From a bacterium A37T11 (GTDB taxonomy: Bacteria; Bacteroidota; Bacteroidia; Sphingobacteriales; Sphingobacteriaceae), in NCBI GenBank assembly GCA_900109895.1, contig FOBR01000005.1, positions 186,001 through 250,000 on the forward strand: DNA of 64,000 nucleotides. The letters run 5' to 3'. Below the pieces are notes generated by a model that did no database searches, was not told the DNA's origin, and saw only the letters and a program-made list of their open reading frames with translations. A program made the translations under genes and the position numbers. Positions 38,049 through 46,898 of the stretch are shown here, one piece after another; position 1 is the stretch's first letter, and each line of letters begins with the position of its first letter.

Positions 38049-38561
38049 TCATTTTAATCTGATTTCAAACAAACTGACGGTTGCATTATCATAGTGCGCA
38101 GGAAGACCTTTTGTATTGCTCAACTTTAACGAATCAAGAAACTCGAATCCACATTTTCCATAATAATTAATCAATTTGATATTATTACCTACCGTATCCA
38201 TCCTAATGTACGCTTTGTCGTGGCCGGTGGCGAAAGTTCTTGCCCATTTAACAATTTCTGCCACTAAGTATTGACCGCGAAAATCAGGATTAGTAGCTAT
38301 TCTGTGAATGTAAACCGCAGGGTCTGCATTCCGCTCTTCCCATATCTGTGGATCATCGAACGTAGTCGACCAGACACAAGCAATCCTGCCATCGATCTCC
38401 AGTTTCCATTGCCGTTTCTCGTCGATCTCGTTTTCCACCAAACCACGCTCGAACTCCGGCCAATGAACCGTAAACCTCGTTTTTTGAAAGTCAGTCGCTA
38501 TCTTATAAAGCCTGAAAATTTCGTCAATGTCAGCTTTTATACTATTTTTTATCGTCATCAT
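38049..38561 (-). CDS. GNAT family N-acetyltransferase
   Basis: 170-residue single-domain acetyltransferase. The acetyl-CoA-binding region is seen in IHRIATNPDFRGQYLVAEIVKWARTFATGHDKAYIRMDTVGNNIKLINYYGKCGFEFLDS: the Q/R-x-x-G-like turn RGQYLV, and the NxxxINYYGKCGF motif of motif B. It begins 22 bases after the MBL-fold gene and is probably co-transcribed with it, under the divergent TetR regulator. The acceptor substrate is unknown. Two ATG codons in tandem start the frame. Confidence 0.85.
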   Translation of the reverse strand: MMTIKNSIKADIDEIFRLYKIATDFQKTRFTVHWPEFERGLVENEIDEKRQWKLEIDGRIACVWSTTFDDPQIWEERNADPAVYIHRIATNPDFRGQYLVAEIVKWARTFATGHDKAYIRMDTVGNNIKLINYYGKCGFEFLDSLKLSNTKGLPAHYDNATVSLFEIRLK

Positions 38562-38583
38562 GTTGTTCTGTTATTTGAATCTG

Positions 38584-39348
38584 TTACTTTGAGTCATAAT
38601 GTTCAAATTCGCTGATGTCATGGTATCCGAAAATTTCTATTTCCGGATGGTCTTGCATCAACCTACGGATTTTATCCACCGTGTCGATCCGTAATTTGTT
38701 GTCGTCAGCCCTCATCTCAGCGAGTTTGTTGACAGGATGATCAATGTTTGACAATTCTTCCCGTAAATAATATGCATCTGCTACATAAAACAGCCATTTG
38801 TCACCGTTTTTTATAGCAATTCCGCAATGGCCCAACGTATGTCCTGGAAGCGGTATTAATACCATTTCTACGTCTAAGGCAATAGCTACTTTTCTTGCTT
38901 CGAGGCCAAACCACAGCCTATCTGAAGTACCGTAGGTCTTGATAACCGGATTATGCTGCAAAGGAATTTTTAAGTATCTCGGATTCCCCAATATATAATT
39001 TTCATATTCCTCACTGCTTACATGCACCGTCGCATGGGGAAAATCGGCAAGACCACCGATATGGTCGTTGTCCAGATGTGAAATGATGCAATCGGTTACC
39101 TGTCCTGGATTTAACCCCAGACGTTCAATTTGCCTAACAGCGGTTTGATTTTCATCAAATTGATACCCCGTTATTTTCACAAGTTCGTGCCCTATCCGTT
39201 CTTCGGGTATCTGGCTGTCAAGAAGACCGATGCCGGTATCGATCAGCGCCATCTGATCTTTTTGCCTCAGAAGCAGGCAGTGCCCGCAAACATTGTCAGC
39301 ATAGGGAGATAAGATCTTGACACAGTTTAAGTGAAAAATTTCTGTCAT
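38584..39348 (-). CDS. MBL-fold metallo-hydrolase (AHL-lactonase-like group)
   Basis: 254-residue cytosolic hydrolase of the metallo-beta-lactamase superfamily. N-terminal CGHCLLLRQKDQMALIDTGIG, then the metal motif SHLDNDHIGGL (H91-H96), then the next ligand region PLPGHTLGHCGI and the late FYVADAYY block with an Asp ligand. The first motif reads H-x-D-x-D-H instead of the usual H-x-H-x-D-H: Asp stands at residue 93. The family has members that hydrolyse lactones of homoserine, but this change and the lack of a closer match leave the substrate open. It stands divergent from a TetR regulator with a perfect operator-like palindrome between them, and leads a likely MBL-GNAT(-ATPase) unit. Confidence 0.85.
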   Translation of the reverse strand: MTEIFHLNCVKILSPYADNVCGHCLLLRQKDQMALIDTGIGLLDSQIPEERIGHELVKITGYQFDENQTAVRQIERLGLNPGQVTDCIISHLDNDHIGGLADFPHATVHVSSEEYENYILGNPRYLKIPLQHNPVIKTYGTSDRLWFGLEARKVAIALDVEMVLIPLPGHTLGHCGIAIKNGDKWLFYVADAYYLREELSNIDHPVNKLAEMRADDNKLRIDTVDKIRRLMQDHPEIEIFGYHDISEFEHYDSK

Positions 39349-39430
39349 AATTATTTATTTTGTTAATAGATCAAAGGTGCTCTGTTAATGAATCCTAATC
39401 TTCAAGAGGTAAAAGTACGCCTTTTTTTAA

Positions 39431-39456
39431 AAAAATAGAACAATTGTTCTATTTTT
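39431..39456. promoter_or_regulatory. Perfect 26-bp palindrome, likely TetR operator, over the tetR promoter
   Basis: Each half reads AAAAATAGAACAA (13 bases) and the whole is its own reverse complement. Its right arm overlaps TATTTTTG at 39450-39457, a TAnnTTTG -7 element pointing at the regulator whose ATG is at 39462, so binding would block the regulator's own promoter. The divergent MBL gene starts at 39348; TACTTTTA on the minus strand at 39417-39410 is a weaker -7 candidate for it, 14 bases from the palindrome. Confidence 0.75.
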
Positions 39457-39461
39457 GTGAT

Positions 39462-40043
39462 ATGAAAACCAGCGATAAGATATTAAATGCCGCGAGGAAT
39501 CTATTCAACGAAAACGGATTCCGAAACACAACAACGAGACATATAGCGAGTTCAATGTCCATCAGTCCGGGTAATCTTCATTACCACTTTAAACATACCG
39601 AAGATATTGTAATTGCGCTTTTCCGTGAACTTACCGGCTGGTATGACGTTATTGTTGATAAAGTCCAGGAACTTCCCATTGAACATCTCGAAGATTTAAC
39701 CCCCATCTTCAATCTCATATACGAGCAGGTAGACAAGTTTCGTTTCTTTTTTATTCATTTTGTCGAGATCAGCATCTGGATACCGGAAATAAAAAATGAC
39801 TATGGGAAATTGCTTACGAAGCGCGAACACCAATTTAAAAAGTGGTTACGACGCCTCCAAGACCAAGGTGTTTTGGTTCAGCTTGACGATGTGGTGGAGG
39901 AGCAGCTGGTAAAAAAATTATTTATCGTCGGCGACTTTTGGATATCCCACAATGCACTGTTCAAGCAGTATACCAGTGAGGAGGCAAAGCAGGATTTCGT
40001 TTCTATGATGCTGTCAATACTTTCCCCCTATTGCAAAAAGTAG
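39462..40043 (+). CDS. TetR/AcrR family transcriptional regulator
   Basis: 193-residue repressor. The N-terminal helix-turn-helix is clear (SDKILNAARNLFNENGFRNTTTRHIASSMSISPGNLHYHFKHTEDIVIAL, about residues 3-52), followed by an all-helical ligand/dimerisation domain with several aromatic residues (FRFFFIHFVEISIWIPEI). The chosen ATG is directly before the HTH; the longer frame from 39444 would start inside the operator. The -7 element ends only 4 bases before this ATG, so the mRNA may be almost leaderless. It probably represses itself and the divergent MBL-GNAT unit. The ligand is unknown. Confidence 0.9.
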   Translation: MKTSDKILNAARNLFNENGFRNTTTRHIASSMSISPGNLHYHFKHTEDIVIALFRELTGWYDVIVDKVQELPIEHLEDLTPIFNLIYEQVDKFRFFFIHFVEISIWIPEIKNDYGKLLTKREHQFKKWLRRLQDQGVLVQLDDVVEEQLVKKLFIVGDFWISHNALFKQYTSEEAKQDFVSMMLSILSPYCKK

Positions 40044-40132
40044 ACCATTACAAAGCAGTAATCATCCTAACTAAAAGAAATTACTTCAGGAGGAGTAAAA
40101 GCATAATAGCTATAGGAATAACTTTCCCGTCT

Positions 40133-40366
40133 TCACGGTATAGGTGACCCATACGATTGGTGAAGGGGAAAATAGTGCAATGGTGTCCCTCCATTGGGCC
40201 TCAGTTTCACGGATAATACGGTCAGTTTTCCTTTTGATTCCAACGATGTGCGTTCAAAAGTTACTTTATTTTTTAAAATTGGGTTAACAATTGTTTTTAT
40301 ATTGGTATGGCTATTTTTATTTTGAAATCTACGCATTACCTTATTTATCAAGTAATCGTTTTCCAA
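40133..40366 (-). pseudogene. Truncated cupin-domain gene
   Basis: 77-residue frame whose middle reads NPILKNKVTFERTS...KLTVLSVKLRPNGGTPLHYF, the usual beginning of a Bacteroidota cupin_2 protein up to the first metal-binding motif (G-x-x-x-P-x-H-x). The second half of the cupin barrel is missing: after LHYF the sequence becomes unlike a cupin and stops. A functional metal site cannot form. I read it as a 3'-truncated remnant. No other sign of the missing half lies nearby. Confidence 0.5.
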
Positions 40367-40668
40367 ATATGGATATTTAGCCTTTAATTATGAAAGAAGG
40401 TCGATATAGCGTATAGGTACGTAGATCAACAACTACCTATAGCCTATCAGATAACAAAAATATCCCACAATTATGAGGTTTGCTTTTCGGCAAGCCTTAC
40501 AGTCATATTATCTACCAAACCATGCTTTTCGTCTACAGCCATATTTTTACAGCAGCAGAATGCCAATAATTGCAAAAAAATTAAATGATGAACCATGATG
40601 TAAAAAATCTTGATAAACAAAGTCATATTATTTATTCAAGCTTTCATCGAAAATTAAAAAAAGAAAAT
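40367..40668. other. 302-base gap, no gene seen
   Basis: AT-rich spacer between the truncated cupin and the YceI-like lipoprotein. The frame extending that lipoprotein upstream to 40585 has no signal-peptide character. I see no convincing TAnnTTTG promoter, hairpin or repeat here. Confidence 0.5.
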
Positions 40669-41292
40669 ATGAAAATGAAAAATTTATTGGTAGTGTTTTG
40701 CTTAACCTTGGCTTTTGCGGCATGTGAAAAAGAAAAAGATGTCGATAATGATGTCGATGAAACTTTGGTTCTGAAAGCAGGATCGACCGCAAAGTGGAAA
40801 GGCTATTTAGAAACAGGCTATTTTAATTCGGGGACAATTCAACTGGATGCGGATGATTTGCAGTTGAATGGCGATAAGATTACTGGAGGTGACATCATAA
40901 TCCCGGTATCTTCTATCATCATCACGAATGATCTGTCGGACGACGATAAGGTACACTTAGCAAATCACCTAAAAAGCCCTGATTTCTTCGATATGGTAAC
41001 CCATCCCAATGTAGTTTACTCCATTAGTGATGCGGAGATAACAGGAAAGTCAGATGCTCAAGGAAACAATTACCTCATAAAAGGCACTCTAAAACTCCTT
41101 GGAAAGTCATTGCCGTTGGATATCCCTGCTAAGATTAGTATTTCCAAAACAGAAGTAAAAGTTCAATCCATCTTTAAATTTGACCGCACAAAATGGGGAA
41201 TGACGTTCGCATCAGATCCCGGATTGCCCGCCGCGGATAAGATCAAAAATGATATTGAGGTCGAAATTAATCTGCAAGCAACACGGCATTAG
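40669..41292 (+). CDS. YceI-like lipoprotein
   Basis: 207-residue lipoprotein. A signal segment ends with the lipobox-like AFAAC (Cys near 18), then an acidic linker (EKEKDVDNDVDE). The YceI-like lipocalin domain fills the rest (AKWKGYLETGYFNSGTIQLDADDLQLNGDKITGGDIIIPVSSI; LKSPDFFDMVTHPNVVYSIS; LLGKSLPLDIPAKISISKTEV; DRTKWGM). YceI proteins bind isoprenoid-type lipids; that role here is an inference. The start at 40669 puts the signal peptide first. First of a run of four exported-protein genes. Confidence 0.82.
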   Translation: MKMKNLLVVFCLTLAFAACEKEKDVDNDVDETLVLKAGSTAKWKGYLETGYFNSGTIQLDADDLQLNGDKITGGDIIIPVSSIIITNDLSDDDKVHLANHLKSPDFFDMVTHPNVVYSISDAEITGKSDAQGNNYLIKGTLKLLGKSLPLDIPAKISISKTEVKVQSIFKFDRTKWGMTFASDPGLPAADKIKNDIEVEINLQATRH

Positions 41293-41425
41293 CTTCTAAT
41301 CATATAATCGATGCATAACAATATTTCCCCAGGTGAATGGATGGCAGCGGATACCATAAAACATAATATGCTGTTTTCTAAAAATGTAATTCTATATCAC
41401 TAAAAAATACAATTAAAAATAAAAA

Positions 41426-42751
41426 ATGAATAAAGCAACAAAATGGATCGTGGCATTGCTAGTGATGGCCACACTTTTTTCCTGCAGAAAGGGTTATCCT
41501 GTAGGGGTAGATGATCCGAAAGATCCGGATACAGAAGTCGTCATCGAAGGTGCTTATCGAAGTAAGCATGGTGAAGTAACCGGGGTAGCAGTGGAGAAGA
41601 CAATAGGCCCCGAAGGTGGTGAGCTGGTCTATTCGGAAATGGGGATGAAATTGAAAATCCCTCCTGGAGCGGTGGACAAACCGATAAAATTCAGTGTGCA
41701 GCAGGTAACCTTTCCGCCTGCTGATGCTGACGGATTGGCCGCGAAGAGAGTGGGTTTGGCCGAACAAGCACCTGAAAGTATTGTGAGTGAAATCTATCGA
41801 TTGCTGCCGGAAGATGTCGAATTTAAAGAAGATGTCGAAATCTCGCTTCCCTTTTATTCCGGTAATACTTTTCAGCAGGGGACGCAACGGCCGGTATATC
41901 AAGACAAACATGGCTATTGGCATGTGCTAACAGCGGGTTTTCAGACTAATTTTACCCGTCCTATAACCGTCAAAACCAGGCATTTCAGTGATTGGGGTGT
42001 GAATGCGGATGTAATACTTAAAAGAACCGGCAAAGAAGTGTTGGACAAAGGTGAAAGTAGCGATTTTAGATTGATTTATACACCAATCATTCCCCAAGAT
42101 GAAATGGACGAAGCAATTATGGGGACGGTTGTTGGTTTTTATGCTGATAAGATTGTAGAATGGAGAATTTATGGAGGTGAGGGCAGCAGTGCAGGCGGAA
42201 AGCTGACCGGAGGAAAGTCGTCAACAGCCACCTTTACAGCATCCTCAACCTATCCACCTGGGGGAGGTACAAGCGCTGTAGGTGTTGAAGTAGTAATACA
42301 ACTTAATGATAAAGGAGCACTTATACGTCTGTTTGACTATGTCACGGTATTGCACGAAGAATATTGTTTTGGCTTATTTGGGAATGGTCACATTTCGCTC
42401 GGTGAAGAAAAAGTGGAGGTATCTGGCGGCACAGAATCAGTATATCTTAACTACTATGGAACTAGAAATGACAGGATGCATATTGAAGCTCCCCACAGCT
42501 CCGGAAAGCAAGTTTTTGGCGAAAAAGTTATGGTCAGCCATTATCAACGACTCTATTTCAATACCACGTACACCAATTGTGTACCTTCGGAAGTACTCTA
42601 TTGCAAAGGCGACATCGTATTTATTGGAGAGAATGAGGGCTTGATTTCCGGCGATATTAAAGGCGAGATGCGGCAGAGAAAAGAGGGCTCATATTATTGT
42701 TTTGAGGATCCGACACCATTCAGAGTAGAATTTAGATATAGAAAACGGTAA
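41426..42751 (+). CDS. Lipoprotein with ZU5-like domain
   Basis: 441-residue lipoprotein, lipobox LFSC near residue 20. Residues about 55-150 match the ZU5-type beta domain: TIGPEGGELVYSEMGMKLKIPPGAVDKPIKFSVQQVTFPPAD. The remaining 290 residues are beta-rich with Gly/Ser tracts (GGEGSSAGGKLTGGKSSTATF) and no recognised fold. Extracellular or periplasmic. Follows the YceI-like gene by 133 bases. No function can be named. Confidence 0.75.
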   Translation: MNKATKWIVALLVMATLFSCRKGYPVGVDDPKDPDTEVVIEGAYRSKHGEVTGVAVEKTIGPEGGELVYSEMGMKLKIPPGAVDKPIKFSVQQVTFPPADADGLAAKRVGLAEQAPESIVSEIYRLLPEDVEFKEDVEISLPFYSGNTFQQGTQRPVYQDKHGYWHVLTAGFQTNFTRPITVKTRHFSDWGVNADVILKRTGKEVLDKGESSDFRLIYTPIIPQDEMDEAIMGTVVGFYADKIVEWRIYGGEGSSAGGKLTGGKSSTATFTASSTYPPGGGTSAVGVEVVIQLNDKGALIRLFDYVTVLHEEYCFGLFGNGHISLGEEKVEVSGGTESVYLNYYGTRNDRMHIEAPHSSGKQVFGEKVMVSHYQRLYFNTTYTNCVPSEVLYCKGDIVFIGENEGLISGDIKGEMRQRKEGSYYCFEDPTPFRVEFRYRKR

Positions 42752-43072
42752 AATTTTAATCATAATGAAAAAACAATTTTAATTGTTTTTGCTTGTAGCG
42801 CTGATACATTTCTACAAGCAAAATCTTTCAAAGTATTGGTTGTGATGTAGTTAATATGTGAACACGGGAAAATAACTAAAGTCGCTATTCCGAATACCGT
42901 ATATCTATTTTTCGAATGGGTATACCACCGGGTTTCTAGTCAATGAGCCTTGATCGATGGTAACCCTGATTCTTATGTATTGGTCGACTATTGTCTTCTT
43001 TTAATCGACATTGGTTGAATGAAGGATACAAGCCACCCTATTATTGTCAAAAAAATAATATAAAAATTGAAA
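42752..43072 (+). other. 321-base gap with a hairpin
   Basis: Between the ZU5 lipoprotein and the next lipoprotein gene. An 8-base perfect stem GCTTGTAG (42791-42798) / CTACAAGC (42812-42819) with a 13-base loop may be a terminator, without a strong T-run. The remainder shows no gene. Confidence 0.4.
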
Positions 43073-43885
43073 ATGAAAAGAAAAATTTTAAAAAGCAAGT
43101 CCTTAATATTATGGTTAATATTTGGTTTTTCGTTAATCGCTTGTCACAAGGACGGTACTGATACACCGGCAGAAGATGTACCAGAAAATAGTTATATTCC
43201 CAAGACAAATGTAAAATATGAGTACAATATTTCTGAAGATGGCGAAAACATCGGCACACTAACCAAATGGATTGATGAAAGCAGGGATTCTTCGGGAATA
43301 AAACTGTATAGCCTGCATAGCAATCTCGTTTTTTCGGAAGGTTCCCTGGGGATAACAAATGAAATGTATGTCGCGAACGGCAAAACATACACGAAATTGG
43401 ACATGCCCGAAGCTTGGAAGCTGGTGGAAGAAGAAATGAAAAAGAATCCCGATATTATTGTTGAAGAGTCCAAATACACCGGTTTTCCTGCTTATATGAT
43501 CATAGAAAATGCGATGCGCGAAGGCAGCAAACTGACATGGGAGATTCCCGTTACAATGGGACAATATTTCAGGTATAGAGACAAAGATTCCCAAAGCCCT
43601 AAGATTGAAATAACGCAAACGATCGAGCAGCACCCCGGAGCAGTGGTTACTTTAGAAACACTTACCGTGCCAGCCGGGACATTCCCATGCAGTAAGATTG
43701 TGTACCAAATTTCACAGGAACAGGTGGCAAAAATCAACGGAGATGTCTTTATGTCCGCTTCCGGAATGGAGACCATTACCCTTTGGATGGCGCATGGTAT
43801 TGGTGTTGTAAAAGAGGACAACATCACCGTATTTGACGGTAATACCAATCATACCATTACCGTATTAAACAGAATAAAGACCTAA
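43073..43885 (+). CDS. Hypothetical lipoprotein
   Basis: 270-residue lipoprotein: signal segment WLIFGFSLIAC with the lipidated Cys near residue 24, then a polar linker (HKDGTDTPAEDVPENS). The body is beta-rich (NVKYEYNISEDGENIGTLTKWIDESRD; MYVANGKTYTKLDMPEAWKLVEEEM; TLTVPAGTFPCSKIVYQIS; TLWMAHGIGVVKEDN), a pattern close to the DUF3108/TapB-like beta-propeller-ish domains of exported proteins. The GTFPCSKI and MAHGIGVVK blocks suggest an outer-membrane-associated beta-sheet protein, but I cannot name the family. The ATG at 43073 is preferred over the TTG two codons earlier. Confidence 0.75.
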   Translation: MKRKILKSKSLILWLIFGFSLIACHKDGTDTPAEDVPENSYIPKTNVKYEYNISEDGENIGTLTKWIDESRDSSGIKLYSLHSNLVFSEGSLGITNEMYVANGKTYTKLDMPEAWKLVEEEMKKNPDIIVEESKYTGFPAYMIIENAMREGSKLTWEIPVTMGQYFRYRDKDSQSPKIEITQTIEQHPGAVVTLETLTVPAGTFPCSKIVYQISQEQVAKINGDVFMSASGMETITLWMAHGIGVVKEDNITVFDGNTNHTITVLNRIKT

Positions 43886-44019
43886 TTACGCAAAAGGAGA
43901 ACTTAATTCGATTATGCCCTGGACCCTGTATGCAGGACGGACTAATGAAGGTATGACGGCCATATAGGCCTATTTAAAAAATGTAAAATTCAAATTATCA
44001 CATATTAAAATAAAAAGTT

Positions 44020-44790
44020 ATGAAATATAAAGCGATTAATTTTTCCTTTCAATACCACTTAATGTGCTTCATCATGTTCAGCTGCTTTATGGTTGCCATT
44101 GTCTACGGACAATCGGGTACCCTGATTTCCTTAGAAAAAATACAGCAGCGCTATGCCGGAAAATGGCCGAAGCGCATGAGCTATATCAAAAAAGTATTAT
44201 CGCATCGTTATGGCCGCACAGACAGTTCTTCTCACTATTACGCCTATGTTTTTCCGCAATACGCACGAATAGATAACCGCAGTCCAGATAATGGCAATAC
44301 CAGCATTTTCCGGGGGGATAGTGCCTGGTATTTTCGCTACCACAGAAAGGATGGAAAAGGGTCAGCACACTGGCATTTTTCGGACTACATGCTGGGCGAA
44401 ATTTATTGGGATGATATCGAAGGGCTGAAGAAAGTGCTTGCCTATTCCAAAATTGATTTTACGAAACAGGCGAGAGGCAAATGGGAAGGGCGAACGGTAT
44501 ATGTTATAGGAGCCACTTCTCTGGAAGATAGGCTCCATATACAGGTGTGGTATGATGCGGAGCTCCTATACCCGATCCGCTTTATTTACGGATCGATTGG
44601 TAATGTTGAGGACAGCTGGTACGAGATAGAAAAACTTGGAGCAATATGGAAACCGAAGGCTACCAAAGAGTTTTACAATAAAAAGCAAACCGGGGAGGTG
44701 CGCTTTGTTAATTTTTCATTTGACCGCCAGCTTTCTGAAGCATTATTTGATCCTGATAAGTTTGGCACCTATCATTGGACGCAGGATTAA
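44020..44790 (+). CDS. Secreted protein resembling LolA-like/outer-membrane lipoprotein-sorting proteins
   Basis: 256-residue exported protein; signal peptide ending near IVYGQ (residues 28-32). The mature part is beta-rich (YAYVFPQYARIDNRSPDNGNTSIFRGDSAWYFRYHRKDGKG; GKWEGRTVYVIGATSLEDRLHIQVWYDAELLYPIRFIYG; IWKPKATKEFYNKKQTGEVRFVNFSFD), a half-barrel pattern like LolA/LolB or DUF4292-type proteins. That likeness is by strand pattern only. It ends a loose series of exported-protein genes that starts at 40669; gaps of 130-320 bases make a single operon doubtful. Confidence 0.65.
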   Translation: MKYKAINFSFQYHLMCFIMFSCFMVAIVYGQSGTLISLEKIQQRYAGKWPKRMSYIKKVLSHRYGRTDSSSHYYAYVFPQYARIDNRSPDNGNTSIFRGDSAWYFRYHRKDGKGSAHWHFSDYMLGEIYWDDIEGLKKVLAYSKIDFTKQARGKWEGRTVYVIGATSLEDRLHIQVWYDAELLYPIRFIYGSIGNVEDSWYEIEKLGAIWKPKATKEFYNKKQTGEVRFVNFSFDRQLSEALFDPDKFGTYHWTQD

Positions 44791-44826
44791 TAGGCAAAAA
44801 GAAAGCCAGGCGTAAGGCTGGGGTGC

Positions 44827-44856
44827 GCCACCTGCACTGCCTTTAATGCAGGTGGC
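44827..44856. terminator. Strong GC-rich hairpin
   Basis: Perfect 10-base stem GCCACCTGCA (44827-44836) / TGCAGGTGGC (44847-44856) with a 10-base loop, between the stop of the secreted-protein gene and the convergent LytTR regulator. It probably ends one or both transcripts. The rest of 44791-45018 holds no gene. Confidence 0.65.
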
Positions 44857-45018
44857 ACTACCGCTTTCCCTTCCCACAACGGAGTTGTTAAAAACTTTGA
44901 GTAGCTGTAATACGAGCAAGCCAATCCGGATGAAGTGACGCAACAACCAAACAATGAAAGCAATTTATGGAGGAGCATTATTGTTTAATTTTAATATTAA
45001 CTATAACTAAGAAACCAT

Positions 45019-45735
45019 TTATCTCAATCTTTTACGGCACTCCTCCTTATAGTTTCGCCCAATTGGCAGCTCCCTGCCAAGGATCTCAATCGCAAATGAA
45101 TGATAGCTTTGAACTTTTTCGATGGAAACAATAAAAGAGCGATGTATGCGAACAAATTTTTCTTCGGGTAGTAGCTCCTCCAATACACTTATTTTCTGCT
45201 TACTGATATATGTTTTGTCAGCCAGGGCAATCTTGATATAGTCCTTAAGGCTTTCCGCCCAATAAATATCATTAACGTTGATCTTAACCATTCTGCGATC
45301 AACACGCAAATACAGATAGTTATCATTTTTGATTTCCGAAACCGGAGGTTTGGAAATTGAGGCAGGTAATTGTTCAGGTCTATAGCCATTGAACACCTTA
45401 TCCATCGCTTTCAGAAAACGGTCAAAAGGAATTGGCTTAAGAAGGTAATCCAAAGCATTGAGGTCAAAACCTTCAAGCGCATAATCCTGATAAGCCGTCG
45501 TAAATATAATTTTTGGCGGATTCGTTAGCGTACGGACCAACTCGGTACCCAGCAGGCCCGGCATCTTGATATCGAGAAATAACAGATCAATAGCATTCTT
45601 CTGGAGAACATGGAATGCCTGTACAGCATTATTGCATCTATCCACCAATTCCAGCTCCGGAAAATGGACAATGTACTTTTCGATAATCTCAAGAGCATGC
45701 GGCTCATCATCTACAATTAGTGTTCTTATTTTCAT
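45019..45735 (-). CDS. LytTR family response regulator
   Basis: 238-residue two-component response regulator. The receiver domain (1-120) shows the acidic pocket VDDEP and the phospho-acceptor Asp at residue 55 (LLFLDIKMPG), with IIFTTAY and the late Lys region DYLLKPI. A LytTR DNA-binding domain fills the C-terminus (YLRVDRRMVKINVNDIYWAESLKDYIKI... EEKFVRIHRSFIVSIEKV... LPIGRNYKEECRKRL). The ATG at 45735 overlaps the kinase stop as ATGA, so the two are translationally coupled. Targets cannot be read; LytTR sites are not obvious nearby. Confidence 0.93.
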   Translation of the reverse strand: MKIRTLIVDDEPHALEIIEKYIVHFPELELVDRCNNAVQAFHVLQKNAIDLLFLDIKMPGLLGTELVRTLTNPPKIIFTTAYQDYALEGFDLNALDYLLKPIPFDRFLKAMDKVFNGYRPEQLPASISKPPVSEIKNDNYLYLRVDRRMVKINVNDIYWAESLKDYIKIALADKTYISKQKISVLEELLPEEKFVRIHRSFIVSIEKVQSYHSFAIEILGRELPIGRNYKEECRKRLR

Positions 45736-46898
45736 GATTGGCTGGGTTTTGATTCCAGAATAATCGTATCTGTACAAGGTGTTTCAAATGTTGCTTCTTT
45801 TTTCATAGCCTTTACGGGATAGGAAAATGTATCAAAGTTTATTTGCAAAATGGCCAGATAGATATCATCTTCTTCATAAATGGTCAAAAGATGATTATTG
45901 GGATATATCAATTCTAGCCTCTTTTTCAAATTTTGCAGGCCGATATTGCCGCAGGTAGAATCCCGCTCTGGTAATTGGCTCGGCCTGCTATTAGATACCT
46001 TCAATTTGATACGCGCATAATTCACATCCAGATCTATATTGATCCAAGCCTCCTCGATCATCTCACTGGCCCCATGTTTGAATGCATTTTCGACCAGCGG
46101 GATCATCAGCAAAGGTGCTATACGCTGATCGGCGATATCTCCCTTGATACTGAAATTAAGATCCAGTCGATCTCCGTATCTCAGCCGCTCCAGGGTCAGG
46201 TAATTATGGATAATAGCCACATCACGCTTTAGGAATACATCTTTGGCATTGCATTCATAAAGCATATAGCGCAAAATATCCGACAAGCCCAAAACCACTT
46301 CCGGCGACTTTGGAGATTGATTAAGGGTAAGAGCATATAGATTGTTTAAGGTATTGAAAAGGAAATGAGGGTGAATCTGTGATTTCAAAAAATTGAGCTC
46401 GGCTTGCAAGGCGACTTGTTTACGCTCATACCACATCCGGAAAAACTTAATGACTAATGCTATCCATACGACCGAATTACTCTGTTCCAACGCATGGATC
46501 ATATATTCCATGTTTGTAAATTGTTCTGTAAATGTACCTTCTATCTTTTTCCATTTCCAATCGGGATAGAGTTTGTGCATCTCTTTAAAGAAATAAGGGT
46601 CTGCAAAAAGAATCTCAATACTACGATACACCAGCACGCACCCGATGGCGAGAAGCGCGAAGGAAAGGATTAACTGTAGAAATTTTCGGGTATAAAGATA
46701 TTTGGGAAGTACGGCATAGGCCAGCGTATAAAAATAGATGAGATGTATGGGAAACAACAGCAGTACAGTATTAAATGCTACCGTATATCCTGGCCCGCCA
46801 ACCTCAAATAACTGCGTCAGCCAAAGCAAAATCACCACCCAAAAGAACACGTGGGTAAGTAAACGTTTCCGGGTTTGTATAAAAGCTGAAACAACCAT
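45732..46898 (-). CDS. Sensor histidine kinase (LytS/YehU type)
   Basis: 388-residue membrane kinase. Four hydrophobic segments lie within about residues 14-152, without a large extracellular sensor; the long loop at about 100-140 is the main exposed part. The HisKA_6 motif with phospho-acceptor His is SQIHPHFLFNTLNNLYAL (H176). The ATPase part follows, with MIPLVENAFKHG as the N-box and GNIGLQNLKKRL as the G-box. The start at 46898 gives a normal N-terminus; the frame extends to 46979 without membrane character. Stop and regulator start overlap by 4 bases. TAATTTTG on the minus strand at 46909-46902 is a -7-like element only 3 bases from this ATG. Confidence 0.92.
   Translation of the reverse strand: MVVSAFIQTRKRLLTHVFFWVVILLWLTQLFEVGGPGYTVAFNTVLLLFPIHLIYFYTLAYAVLPKYLYTRKFLQLILSFALLAIGCVLVYRSIEILFADPYFFKEMHKLYPDWKWKKIEGTFTEQFTNMEYMIHALEQSNSVVWIALVIKFFRMWYERKQVALQAELNFLKSQIHPHFLFNTLNNLYALTLNQSPKSPEVVLGLSDILRYMLYECNAKDVFLKRDVAIIHNYLTLERLRYGDRLDLNFSIKGDIADQRIAPLLMIPLVENAFKHGASEMIEEAWINIDLDVNYARIKLKVSNSRPSQLPERDSTCGNIGLQNLKKRLELIYPNNHLLTIYEEDDIYLAILQINFDTFSYPVKAMKKEATFETPCTDTIILESKPSQS

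Noticed and set aside
41459-41923. 154-residue minus-strand frame
   Set aside because: Antisense to the ZU5-like lipoprotein, which has a lipobox and a recognisable domain.
42791-42819. Hairpin as a riboswitch or small RNA
   Set aside because: It has a simple 8-base stem without further conserved structure; terminator is the simpler reading.
43192-43848. Three overlapping minus-strand frames (95-124 residues)
   Set aside because: Antisense to the lipoprotein at 43073; no domain and no promoter.
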